Of a stretch of DNA of 64,000 nucleotides, positions 11,591 through 21,403 are shown piece after piece. Positions within the stretch are counted from its first letter, which is position 1; the number at the start of each line of letters is the position of its first letter. The position numbers were made by a program, and so were the translations under genes. The notes below the pieces were generated by a model. It was not told where the DNA came from and made no database searches. It saw only the letters and a list, made by a program, of their open reading frames with translations. The stretch is from Tubulanus polymorphus (taxonomy: Eukaryota; Nemertea; Palaeonemertea; Tubulaniformes; Tubulanidae): the NCBI RefSeq assembly GCF_964204645.1, contig NC_134028.1:13753263-13817262 (forward strand), read 5' to 3'.

Positions 11591-12170
11591 GTTTGATTGT
11601 TGAGCATTTGGAACCACTTCCCAAGTGGGCATGGTGTCCCTGGACCCCTAGTTATCAATCTCTGTTCATCCACTACTGTTCCCCTATGAATTTGGAACAA
11701 TATTTTTGCAAATATGTCCTGGCCAGCTACAGTATTGATTTCTTTTCAATGGAAATTATAAATTATATCAAATGAGTTTTTAAGTATTTTTCTGAATTTT
11801 TGCATCAAATTATTGAATAAAAAACTCATGTACATCAGATTTTATTAACATAGAGTAAAATTTATAATAATTTATATTGTGATATATTTTGGCTAGAAAT
11901 GCGATGTTTGTTTTTATTAGTCTATGCCTGTATGCGTGGTATGCTAGTGTAATGATATATGAATATTTATATAATATGTGTATGTGTGTAATTATCATGT
12001 TCATGAATAAATAGATATGTGGCGCTAAACGTTCATTTGTCATTCACAATACATTGAAGATGATTTCGTTGTTCGTTATTTCTTTGAATATAATACTTGG
12101 ATGAGCCGGCTAGATCTATTTTGTGGTATTTTGGATTTAAAATGATCTTCAAACACCAGGAGGCCCGTAG
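11591..12170. other. AT-rich stretch without supported genes
   Basis: No exon, RNA gene or mobile-element end could be supported. It links the 154-bp array to the 189-bp array, and a (CAA)n microsatellite begins at about 12,178. Confidence 0.5.
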
Positions 12171-12190
12171 AGTCGAACAACAACAACAAC

Positions 12191-12748
12191 AACAATGAGA
12201 AATTGATCGAAACTTCTATTTCACGATTAATATAGTCGAAAAATGTGGATATTGAGGATTGTTCAATGTTTTCTGTCTGCTTGGTCGTTCTTGTCTCAGT
12301 ATGTTTCAGGTGAATTGCGAATGTGGTTATATATTAGCAGTTGCGCGTTTCTGATATCGTCGTTCAAACAAGAACGACCAACAATGAGAAATTGATCGAA
12401 ACTTCTATTTCACGATAAATATAGTCGAAAAATGTGGATATTGATGATTGTTTAATGTTTCCTGCCTGCTTGGTCGTTCTTGTCTCAGTATGTTTCTGGT
12501 GAATTGCGAATGTGGTTATATATTAGCAGTTGCGCGTTTCTGATATCGTCGTTCAAACAAGAACGACCAACAATGAGAACTTGATCGAAACTTCTATTTC
12601 ACGCTTAATATAGTCGAAAAATGTGGATATTGATGATTGTTTAATGTTTTCTGCATGTTCTCTCAGTATGTTTCAGGTGAATTGCGAATGTGGTTATATA
12701 TTAGCAGTTGCGCGTTTCTGATATCGTCGTTCAAATAAGAACGACCAT
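12191..12748 (+). repeat. 189-bp tandem repeat, 3 units
   Basis: AACAATGAGA recurs at 12,191, 12,380 and 12,569, a period of 189 bp. Each unit contains GGTCGTTCTTGT and, near its end, ACAAGAACGACC, which are inverse complements and could form a hairpin. The third unit has lost part of the first arm near 12,655. A short (CAA)n tract precedes the array. Confidence 0.85.
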
Positions 12749-12881
12749 TATAATTACTATAATAATCGTGGTGACGTACTTGCTTCGTATTTTGTTTTAA
12801 ACTTCATCAAGTGTTTGAAGCGATGACGTATGTGAAATACAATGATTTTGATTATAATCTAAAATCGTACGGTCCAGGCAA

Positions 12882-12893
12882 TGCGCATGCGCA
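12882..12893. promoter_or_regulatory. NRF1-like palindromic site
   Basis: TGCGCATGCGCA is a perfect match to the known NRF1 palindrome. It lies about 135 bp upstream of the first ATG of the zinc-finger gene, a usual promoter-proximal position. It is likely a promoter element for that gene; occupancy is inferred. Confidence 0.55.
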
Positions 12894-13027
12894 TGCACAA
12901 CACGGGTGCGTCAAGAGTAACATCTAACATCAGCTTTCTTTTATCATACTCGAAGCGACGATACGATCCAATTCTTTTCTTTCTATACATTATATCAATT
13001 ATATCAACCGAACGCGTCAGTATCGTG

Positions 13028-14526
13028 ATGGCTGAATGTCTAGGCGTGGATCTGGATGCAAGTAGCGATATTAGTGGAATATAACCATTCAATGTAAGTG
13101 ATGAAGAAGATAGTGACAAAGAACAAGGCCGGCAGAAAGTCGGCAGTGAAACCCCGATCCTCGGTACGCCCGTTGAAACAGATGGGCTCCGACTCAACAA
13201 CCAGTACCCGGCCAACAAGCTTACTGGAGCTGCTGTAAAAGGTACATACCGTAATTGTTTAAATTTATATACTGTCAAGGCATAGCTGTAGGACTTGGTA
13301 TTAGCTGATCTGATGCCAATGATAAGTAAGAAACCTCTTTATTTACTTCGCACAGAGTCAGAGAGAATACGAGTGGGATTTGCGTATGTTCGTAAGTTTC
13401 CTCCCAGATGTATGGGGGGGATGAATGTAGCGGAAAATACACAGGCCCAAAAACAGATCTGTGGACTACATGATATTCCACCAACATGCCCCTATGGAAG
13501 TGGGGACCTGGTCGTTGAAATACACGGAAATGGCTATGGTTATTTGTAAGTATGGTCTATAAATCCTCTTATAAACCAAAATTCTTATCTTACCTGTACT
13601 AAACTATCTTCTAATTGAATATCTTTCTTTTCAGCTTTTATACTCATGAATTTCAAGAATTTCTTCCCTCCTGCCCAATTATTAGCGAAATTGATACGAT
13701 TAGACGCGTGGAAGCTCTGCGGTTAAAGTATGGTGGAGCATTGCCAATTGGGCCATGGCCAATGGAGGAAGTTAAAGAACATGCAAAATCGATTATACCA
13801 TTGTTTATGGAAAAAAAAGCGATTGGACTTAAGCCCTCTCTAAATATTGGACTTCATTTCCTCGCATCGAAGTATGATTCGATTAGTTTTGAACAACAGT
13901 GGAATATTCATGTCGACCAATTAAAAAAGCTCAAGCAGCAACAGGACATCGAAGAAAATGTATCTGTAAAACGTGTTGATGTTACGACAACTTTGTCCAG
14001 GCGTAAAAGTAATAGACGTCGTGTTGTTTCCGTTCTAAAAAGTGACGATAGCGAAAAGAACCAAGACTCGTCATCAGTTATTGCGCCCGATACAGCTAGA
14101 GTATTATGTAAAAAAGTAGACAGTGGATATGAATGTTCGGTGTGCGGCAGAATTTTTGGCAATAAATCAAATTTTAATCGTCATTCAAGAATACATTGCA
14201 AAGAACTGAAATTTTCATGCAAGATATGCGGTAAAAGCTTTACCGATAGGAGCAATTTGAACGTTCATGTTAAAAGACATGTGCCAAAAGGACAATATGC
14301 TTGCAATATTTGTGGATTAAGATTTATGTCTAGAGGGAACCTGACTGACCATAAAAAGCGTCACACTTCTGAAAAAGTTGTTATTGCTGATCGATGTATT
14401 TTGCCTTACTGCAAAAAGTATGGTGAAAAATTTAAAGATCTCCTTCAGCATGCTCGACAAATGCATAAACTAGATACGATATGTGCCTATAACGAAGCGG
14501 TTAAAAAAGTATTGACAAAAAATTAG
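13028..14526 (+). CDS. C2H2 zinc-finger protein, three exons
   Basis: Likely a nuclear DNA-binding protein. Exon 1 starts at ATG 13028 and ends at about 13,233 before GTAAAA; exon 2 is 13,292-13,543; exon 3 is 13,635-14,526. Phases agree at both junctions. Exon 1 is acidic (SDEEDSDKEQG), exon 2 has an unrecognised conserved-looking block (ERIRVGFAYVRKFPP). Exon 3 ends with three standard C2H2 fingers (CSVCGRIF...H, CKICGKSF...H, CNICGLRF...H) and a possible fourth, looser one (CILPYC...HARQMH). A TAA at 13082-13084 interrupts exon 1 in frame, so either the gene is damaged, the true start or splice differs, or the base is wrong. The NRF1-like site lies upstream. A Polinton is inserted 44 bp after the stop. 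Confidence 0.65.
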
Positions 14527-14569
14527 GTAGTTCGAGTACCACCACAAATTGCCATTGTCCGAAGCATGA

Positions 14570-14575
14570 TATCTG
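14570..14575. repeat. Polinton 6-bp target duplication, left
   Basis: TATCTG stands directly before the first base of the terminal repeat (AGTAATAGG) and recurs directly after the right end. Six-base duplications are normal for Polinton integrases. Confidence 0.93.
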
Positions 14576-14889
14576 AGTAATAGGGGTAATAGGCTTTCAT
14601 ACCAAAGGTCGAACGGTCGAGCCCATTAAAAAACAAAATATTAAAAGTAATTAAAAACTATAATATATTTTCATAACCGCGTGCATTTTATATCAAAACT
14701 AAATATTTATTCTAAGATATCAATAATATAAAAAGCATATTGTATTAAATCAATTGGTCGCTCCGCTTCGCCACCGCTCCGCTCCGCGACCAATTGATTT
14801 AATTACAATACACAAATTCAAATAATCAAATATATTCAAATGATAATAATTATTCTATTATTCAACTGAAATGCACGCGGTTATGAAAA
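14576..14889. repeat. Left terminal inverted repeat, 314 bp
   Basis: It matches the reverse complement of 47283-47596 over the whole length by eye, which points to recent insertion or repeat conversion. Inside is a 17-bp-arm hairpin (TTAAATCAATTGGTCGC at 14745-14761 and its complement at 14786-14802) around a GC-rich 24-base loop, unusual in this AT-rich element. Confidence 0.93.
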
Positions 14890-14980
14890 TATATTATAGT
14901 TTTTTAATTACTTTTAATATATGTTATTAATGAACTCGATCATTAAACCTTTGATATGAAAGCCTATTACCCCTATTACT
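14576..14980. repeat. Left terminal inverted duplication (405-bp imperfect palindrome)
   Basis: The outer terminal sequence is repeated inverted immediately inside it: the element end CCCCTATTACT recurs at about 14,970-14,980, preceded by CCTTTGATATGAAAGCC, and CATAACCGCG near 14,668 pairs with CGCGGTTATG at 14,876-14,885. The two halves meet at the GC-rich hairpin of 14745-14802 and differ at roughly one base in eight. The right end has only the outer half plus a stub of the inner half. The same arrangement occurs at 56870-56991. Confidence 0.85.
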
Positions 14981-15062
14981 CTTAAAATATTCATATATAT
15001 ATGAATAACATTTAAATCATTGGACTTCTAAAATCAATTTTAATAAAAAATATAGTATTAAA

Positions 15063-15314
15063 ATGGAAGCAAATAAGTATTACTGCCCAACATGTAATAT
15101 CGATATAGATAAATCCCAAAAAGCAAAACACAATAAAACTAGAACACATTTAGAGAATAAATTGAAACTAGAATATTTACAGTTATATTCAGAACAGTTA
15201 ACAAAGGGAAAGAAATTTATTGAATTATGGAATAATGATCCAAATAATGAACAATACGTTGAGGAATTTATTATCAAGGAATCGAAAGAACTTATCAAAA
15301 GCAGCGAGGAATGA
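15063..15314 (+). CDS. Chimeric zinc-finger ORF: polymerase N-terminus plus HNH-protein tail
   Basis: The 83-aa ORF opens with a C2H2 unit (CPTC, then H and H about 12 and 18 residues on). It continues with HNKTRTHLENKLKLEY, which is identical to residues 10-25 of the polymerase ORF at 43687-47301. After that it switches to QLYSEQLTKGKKFIELWN, which matches the C-terminal tail of the HNH protein downstream (QLYLDQLDKAKTFVELWN). It therefore looks like a fusion of a duplicated polymerase 5' end with a duplicated HNH 3' end. It starts after ATTAAAATGG. Whether it is expressed is unknown; the zinc finger may bind DNA. The same start (MEANK...YYCP) is found at both arms of the 56.9-60.9 kb element. 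Confidence 0.6.
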   Translation: MEANKYYCPTCNIDIDKSQKAKHNKTRTHLENKLKLEYLQLYSEQLTKGKKFIELWNNDPNNEQYVEEFIIKESKELIKSSEE

Positions 15315-15386
15315 AAAAGGATGACGTTGGTCGAAGAAATGGAAGAGGATTCTAAAATTATACGTATAAAAAAATACGTATAATAA

Positions 15387-16055
15387 ATGGAACCAGAACA
15401 ACCACAAATTATCAATATTACAAATAACACTGGTGTTATAAACATATACTACAAGAAGTGTTCTAAATGTGAATTAGATAAATTAGCTTTAACAGAATTT
15501 AGTAAGCGTAAGATTAGCAAAGATGGTTTTCAATATTGCTGTAAAACTTGTTTTAAACTATATACCAAACAATACCGAGAAGATAATAGAGAAGCTTATA
15601 ATGATTATATGACAGAATATATGAGAGAAAGATATCAAACAGATCTTAATTTTAGATTGAAACAATGCTTAAGGACCAGATTAACACAATTATTCAACAA
15701 AGAAACACATTCAGAAACACTATCTAATCTATTGGGTTGTTCAGATGAATTTCTCAAATCATGGATAATATATCAATTCGACGATAAAATGAATATAGAT
15801 AATTATGGTGAATACTTTCATATTGATCATGTGTTGCCGATTTCTAAATTTGACATGAATGATGAATACAATAAAAAACTTATTTGGAATTGGAAGAATC
15901 TAAGACCTTTAGAAAAGAAGGAAAACATTATTAAATCCAATAAACTAGATTTACAGTTATATTTAGATCAACTGGATAAAGCAAAGACATTTGTTGAATT
16001 ATGGAATAGTATTTCACAGAATCAACCGCATTCTGAGGTTTTGATCAGTGGTTAG
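15387..16055 (+). CDS. HNH endonuclease-like protein
   Basis: This 222-aa protein has two CxxC pairs near residues 24-55 (CSKC; CCKTC), a zinc-ribbon pattern, followed by a basic helical linker. It then has an HNH nuclease core: FHIDHVLPISKF at about residues 144-155, then WKNLRPL and KKENIIKSNK. The paired His/Asp of HIDH and the later Asn are the expected metal and catalytic residues. Such proteins nick or cut DNA and are common as homing nucleases in phages and large DNA viruses; they are not a Polinton core gene. It may act in element DNA processing or be selfish cargo. The start ATG follows TACGTATAATAA. Its C-terminal ELWN tail is shared with the ORF at 15063. Confidence 0.75.
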   Translation: MEPEQPQIINITNNTGVINIYYKKCSKCELDKLALTEFSKRKISKDGFQYCCKTCFKLYTKQYREDNREAYNDYMTEYMRERYQTDLNFRLKQCLRTRLTQLFNKETHSETLSNLLGCSDEFLKSWIIYQFDDKMNIDNYGEYFHIDHVLPISKFDMNDEYNKKLIWNWKNLRPLEKKENIIKSNKLDLQLYLDQLDKAKTFVELWNSISQNQPHSEVLISG

Positions 16056-16404
16056 AAAGCTGGTAATTCTATTTGAGCTTTGTATGTATATAATACATAG
16101 CTTTTGCTTACTACTAAAACATATGTTGCCAAATATATCTTGTTTTCAATTCTAGAGGAATTAATTAACTTCATCATAAAGAACATCTGTGCAGAAGTAA
16201 TTAGTTTGGTCGAACGTGCGCCACGTCGGCAGTTAGAAATCAACTTTCACATACATAGTACGTATTGGATATTCTCTCTCAAAACACAGTTTACAGTTCT
16301 AAATCTAAATGTAAGTACCGTTTTTTTTAGTTATTATGAAGTAGGGAAACCTTTAAACATATTTAAGTATAGTAATTCATTTTCACGACATCTTTTAGAT
16401 TAAA
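16056..16404. other. Polinton intergenic stretch
   Basis: No convincing gene. The open frame at 16104-16403 has no family features and low-complexity composition, and is likely fortuitous. Confidence 0.4.
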
Positions 16405-16864
16405 ATGGAATACAGAGATCAACCAGAAATTCCAAGTCAACCATCGGAAGAGGAACCAGAAACGATGGATAGTGAAACACAGGAATCAATAGAAATGGAG
16501 GATGAAACTCTCGTAATTGACGAACAAACTTCACAAAATTTTAAGAACATTTGGACTATCATCAAGACATGGTGAAAACTCTGAGTGATGTAATACATAA
16601 TAAACAATTACCGCGCGAACTACAATTACCAAAATTACCAGCAACGCGACTCAAATTGCTGTTGGGGCTCAAAGAATCGAAAACTAAGAAAATGAGTGGA
16701 GATATCAGTGCCGGTTTTGAAAGAAAAGAGTAGGTAGATTAATAAAATATGAAAAATTCAAAATATTAGGATTAGCATTTAGTGAAGTAGTCAGATATTT
16801 ACTAGAAATTGAAGAAATGATTGGAAACAATCCAGTAATTAAAGAAATCTGGACAAAATTATAA
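16405..16864 (+). pseudogene. Broken Polinton gene of unknown function
   Basis: The reading begins at ATG 16405 after GATTAAA with an acidic leader (PSQPSEEEPETMDSE). It shifts frame near 16,545 to a helical part (LPRELQLPKLPATRLK) and again near 16,725 to a part containing FKILGLAFSEVVRYLLEIEE, ending at TAA 16862-16864. The continuity of composition across the three pieces suggests one protein of about 150 aa damaged by two small indels. I do not recognise the family. Confidence 0.5.
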
Positions 16865-16953
16865 ATTATAACACTGAAGTTCTTTGTAATATAGATATCA
16901 AAAATGTAATCTCGATTGTATATATCTGTTTTAATATTGTATTGATTACTGTT

Positions 16954-17293
16954 AACTGTGTATTGCGCAATAACCGGTCCGATTGAACCGCTTTTCTATT
17001 GTTCTCCATTGTTCTATTATTGATCGTTGTTAATGGCGGCGGTTGTTCTGTATTGATTGTTTACTGTTAACTAAGTGTTGCGCAATAACCGGTCCGATTG
17101 GACCGCATTTCTATTGTTCTCCATTGTTCTACTATTGATCGTTGTTGATTGAAACAGCTGCTCAATATTGATTGGTTACAATTCTATGTTTGAATGTTGT
17201 AGTTTACAGAATAAAAATATAACTGTGTATTGCGCAATAACCGGTCCGATTGAACCGCTTTTCTATTGTTCTCCATTGTTCTATTATTGATCG
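16954..17293 (+). repeat. Three diverged copies of a 72-bp motif
   Basis: The block with GTGTATTGCGCAATAACC, GGTCCGATTG and TTCTATTGTTCTCCATTG, ending GATCG, occurs at about 16,954-17,025, 17,069-17,140 and 17,221-17,292. The first and third copies are near-identical; the second reads GGTCCGATTGGACC, a small hairpin. The left edge of the Penelope-associated duplication (17,103) falls inside that hairpin. The duplication adds part of these copies again at 32,331 onward. Confidence 0.8.
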
Positions 17294-17778
17294 CTAAAAT
17301 TTACATAATAAATATATGTGTTCATGAAATAGTAATTCCACCAGTCGTTTCTTTGAATTTATTTTCAGTTGAGGATTTGATATCGAGGATCCGAAATGAC
17401 TTATCTGGACAGTTATAATTACTGCTCCTAATAGATAGACAATAGTAGTGAGATATTAAATCCTAATTCAAATAAAATATAATAAAAAAACAATAACTTC
17501 AACTAGCTAGTGAATTCTATTATATTTTTAATACTTTCTTTTCAAAAAGAATACTTTATATTTTGAATAGATTCAAATAGAAATTCTTTAAATTCAAATA
17601 GCTAGTATCAGTAGTCAATACTAGAATTCTTTAGCTTTAACTAGCTAGTATCATTTGAAGAATACTTATAATATTTTTTTTGCTTTTTTTCTCTAATATA
17701 AATGTCAAAGAAATCTAATAAGAATAGTATTGATATTGAAAAGACATTAGATGATTTGGGTATAAGTGATAATAAAGA
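17103..17778. repeat. 676-bp duplication flanking the Penelope array, left copy
   Basis: This segment matches 32331-33006 without differences that I could see. Identity stops exactly at the array borders on both sides. It contains the end of the 72-bp repeats, an AT-rich leader with GCTAGTATCA words, and the first 26 codons of the 200-aa Polinton gene. It behaves as an exceptionally long target-site duplication. Confidence 0.9.
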
Positions 17779-20170
17779 CCTGTTAAGGTGTTTGGGTCCG
17801 CTGGACCGTTAGAGGCTGGGCAACACAGCCAGTGTAGTTTAAATATCCACAGTAGAAAAAGTTGTATTTAGGTCCGTAAGACCGTTAGAGGCTGGGTGAC
17901 GCAGCCAGTTCACGAGGGTGTAGCAATGTAACAATTATATCATTCACAGTAGAAATAAAAACGAGTAATTCATATTGAGAATGTGAGGTACACATTGTGT
18001 TGTTTCTTTTATATATAGTAAACAGGCGTCGGTGTATGACTGTATTATATTGCAAGTCATTGCAAATAGTGCTGATAGCCTAATCAGATAGATGGCGTGT
18101 GTATCAGCAACACATTCGAGGCCTTACGGTGGCGGGTAGTGGTGAGAACCGATATAGATGTTAGATTTGTGCAAAGGTGGGACGGGCTTTCCTCGTCTCG
18201 TGTGGAGAGTACTTTCCGTCCTGTCAAAACAGGGTCCGTTGGTGTTGCGAGGGTAATCGCACCGATCATCTGTCGGCGTATGTATCAACTACGTCTATAT
18301 TTCAATCTGTTTGGATTGAGGAGGTTCTTAAAATCATCGATCTGATGTGATCTGAAGCGATTTTTTGTGTGTGACCGCCGGGCGGTATCGATTCGACCAG
18401 GTATTCCTTGGTTGTCGAATATGGACATAGCGTTATGTTGATAAAACGACACGTCGGGAGTAAATTGACTGCCCTTAGCATCAGTCCGAGCGGCTGTATA
18501 TCGAGTCCTGAGAGTGTCTATACATGAGCGGAACGGAAACTGATTTAAACGGTTTTCACCTTATTTTGCATAAATCTTGATTGAAGGATTCGTATGAAGC
18601 ACATAAAACCGACTATTATTACGGTATTGAGGTTGAGATGGTGGTGTGCCTTACACACATCTCGCGCGGACTAGAATGTCTCTAAGATTTTTGCCGCGTG
18701 TAAATAGTATTCTAGGAGGTTCCTTGAATATTATTCTCAGAGTCGCGTTCGATTGGATTATCTTCCAGTGTTTTGTAAGCGACTGACGGATATTATCCGT
18801 GTTCGGATGGTATTTGGTGATCAGTGAGATTGAATCAAATGAGCGCTTTTTTGTGCGCGTGTGTAAGAGATCCGTACGATATCGTTGGTCCGCTTTGTAG
18901 ATTTGAGCGCGGATTTCGCGAGCACTATAGCCTCGGGCCCGGAGGTAACCCTGTAGTTTTTTACATTGTGAGCGGTATTCGCTTTCGTCCGAGCAGATTT
19001 TCTTAAATCTGAGAGCCTGTGCGTATGCAATGTTGTTGCTGCAGTGAGGCGGGTGACACGATTCTTTGTGTAGGAGCGAGTGTGCGTCCGTGGGTTTTGT
19101 GTACACCCTTGTTGAGAGTTTACCTGAGTTCTCAAAATCTTTCCCTTTGTAGACTTCAACGTCTAGGAAGGGTACCTTCTCCCTTGATTGTGTCAGTTCG
19201 TATTGGATGGTACGGTGTGATTGGTTCATATGTTCGAAAAATTCGAGTAGTTTATCTTCACCGTGGGTCCAGATTGAGAATATATCATCTATATATCTCC
19301 AATATAACATGGGTATAGTATTGTTCGGTGCCGAGCGGAGACATTTAGTCTCGAGATAATGCATGAATATGATCGCTAGACTCGGGCTGACTGTTGAACC
19401 CATGGCGCAACCCTCTATTTGAAGGCGGTGTTCGTTTTTCCCGAAAGAGAATTCATTTCTCTTCAGTATTAGATTCAGGAATTGAACGAAGCGTCTTTTG
19501 TCTGGACGGCGAACTGCGTATTGTAGCGGGAAGTCATCTAGACTTCTAAGGATGCTACTGATGGCTTCTCCGTGAGGGATGTTGGTGTATAGACTTTTGA
19601 CATCCATTGTCACCAATATCGCATCTTTCCGGAGGGGAGGGAGGGAATTGATTTTGTTGAGAAAGTCATTGGTATCTTGGATGTATGTTGATACTCGACT
19701 CGCGATTGGTCTCAGAAAATAGTCCAGATATTTGGATATCTTTTCCGTGGGGCCATTGTTGCCGCTTAGGATCGGTCTCCCCGGGTTGTTGACCTTGTGA
19801 ATTTTCGGTAGAAGGTAGAACTCGGGGATTTTGATATCAGATCCCGGTGTTAGATATAGCCACGTAACATGGTCTATTTCTTGGTTGTTTCTCATATCGT
19901 CTATGATTCTTTTTATTTCACTTGCGACTAAAGTAGTGTCGGGTGGAGCGATTGACCGGTAGCTGTTGGTGTCATTTAGCTGTCTCAGAGCTTCTTTTTT
20001 GTAAGAGTCTTGGCTCATGATAGCTATGGCTCCCCCTTTGTCACAGGGTTTTACAATGAGATCTTTATTCCGATTTAGTTCGTTGATCGCTTTCATCTCG
20101 TTTCTCGATAAATTGGATTTGAATTTTTGTGTGAGATTGAGTTTTTTGAGCTCTGTACGCGTTAGTTCAA
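17779..20170 (-). mobile_element. Inverted 5'-truncated Penelope copy
   Basis: This is the reverse complement of unit positions 23225-25648, with a 35-bp internal deletion near the 3' end (about 17,842) and three extra bases (CCT) at the left border. Its 3' end faces the left Polinton flank. It keeps the two diagnostic bases seen in units 2 and 3 rather than those of unit 1. Confidence 0.92.
18651..20170 (-). pseudogene. 5'-truncated reverse transcriptase (inverted copy)
   Basis: The frame corresponds to about residue 118 onward of the 622-aa protein and includes the complete RT core (LPKIHK, MDVKSLYTNIP, AMGSTVSP, YIDD) through the terminal LRDILVRARCV. The N-terminal part is missing because the copy stops at 20,170. 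An in-frame Met at 20,096 could start a 481-aa product, but there is no element promoter upstream. Confidence 0.85.
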
Positions 20171-20179
20171 ATGTTACGT
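20171..20179. other. Nine-base filler at the head-to-head junction
   Basis: ATGTTACGT, continuing into G, sits between the inverted and the direct truncated copies. It repeats the ATGTTACGTG present 13 bp downstream at 20184-20193, so it looks templated, as in microhomology-mediated joining. It supplies the ATG that opens the 410-aa frame of the direct copy. Confidence 0.8.
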
Positions 20180-21403
20180 GACCATGTTACGTGGCTATAT
20201 CTAACACCGGGATCTGATATCAAAATCCCCGAGTTCTACCTTCTACCGAAAATTCACAAGGTCAACAACCCGGGGAGACCGATCCTAAGCGGCAACAATG
20301 GCCCCACGGAAAAGATATCCAAATATCTGGACTATTTTCTGAGACCAATCGCGAGTCGAGTATCAACATACATCCAAGATACCAATGACTTTCTCAACAA
20401 AATCAATTCCCTCCCTCCCCTCCGGAAAGATGCGATATTGGTGACAATGGATGTCAAAAGTCTATACACCAACATCCCTCACGGAGAAGCCATCAGTAGC
20501 ATCCTTAGAAGTCTAGATGACTTCCCGCTACAATACGCAGTTCGCCGTCCAGACAAAAGACGCTTCGTTCAATTCCTGAATCTAATACTGAAGAGAAATG
20601 AATTCTCTTTCGGGAAAAACGAACACCGCCTTCAAATAGAGGGTTGCGCCATGGGTTCAACAGTCAGCCCGAGTCTAGCGATCATATTCATGCATTATCT
20701 CGAGACTAAATGTCTCCGCTCGGCACCGAACAATACTATACCCATGTTATATTGGAGATATATAGATGATATATTCTCAATCTGGACCCACGGTGAAGAT
20801 AAACTACTCGAATTTTTCGAACATATGAACCAATCACACCGTACCATCCAATACGAACTGACACAATCAAGGGAGAAGGTACCCTTCCTAGACGTTGAAG
20901 TCTACAAAGGGAAAGATTTTGAGAACTCAGGTAAACTCTCAACAAGGGTGTACACAAAACCCACGGACGCACACTCGCTCCTACACAAAGAATCGTGTCA
21001 CCCGCCTCACTGCAGCAACAACATTGCATACGCACAGGCTCTCAGATTTAAGAAAATCTGCTCGGACGAAAGCGAATACCGCTCACAATGTAAAAAACTA
21101 CAGGGTTACCTCCGGGCCCGAGGCTATAGTGCTCGCGAAATCCGCGCTCAAATCTACAAAGCGGACCAACGATATCGTACGGATCTCTTACACACGCGCA
21201 CAAAAAAGCGCTCATTTGATTCAATCTCACTGATCACCAAATACCATCCGAACACGGATAATATCCGTCAGTCGCTTACAAAACACTGGAAGATAATCCA
21301 ATCGAACGCGACTCTGAGAATAATATTCAAGGAACCTCCTAGAATACTATTTACACGCGGCAAAAATCTTAGAGACATTCTAGTCCGCGCGAGATGTGTG
21401 TAA
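20171..21403 (+). pseudogene. 5'-truncated reverse transcriptase (direct copy)
   Basis: From the fifth codon on this is identical in frame to residues 217-622 of the full protein; the first codons derive from the junction filler. It has the RT palm motifs and the C-terminus but lacks the N-terminal 216 residues and the usual promoter. A product could be made only by chance transcription. Confidence 0.85.
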
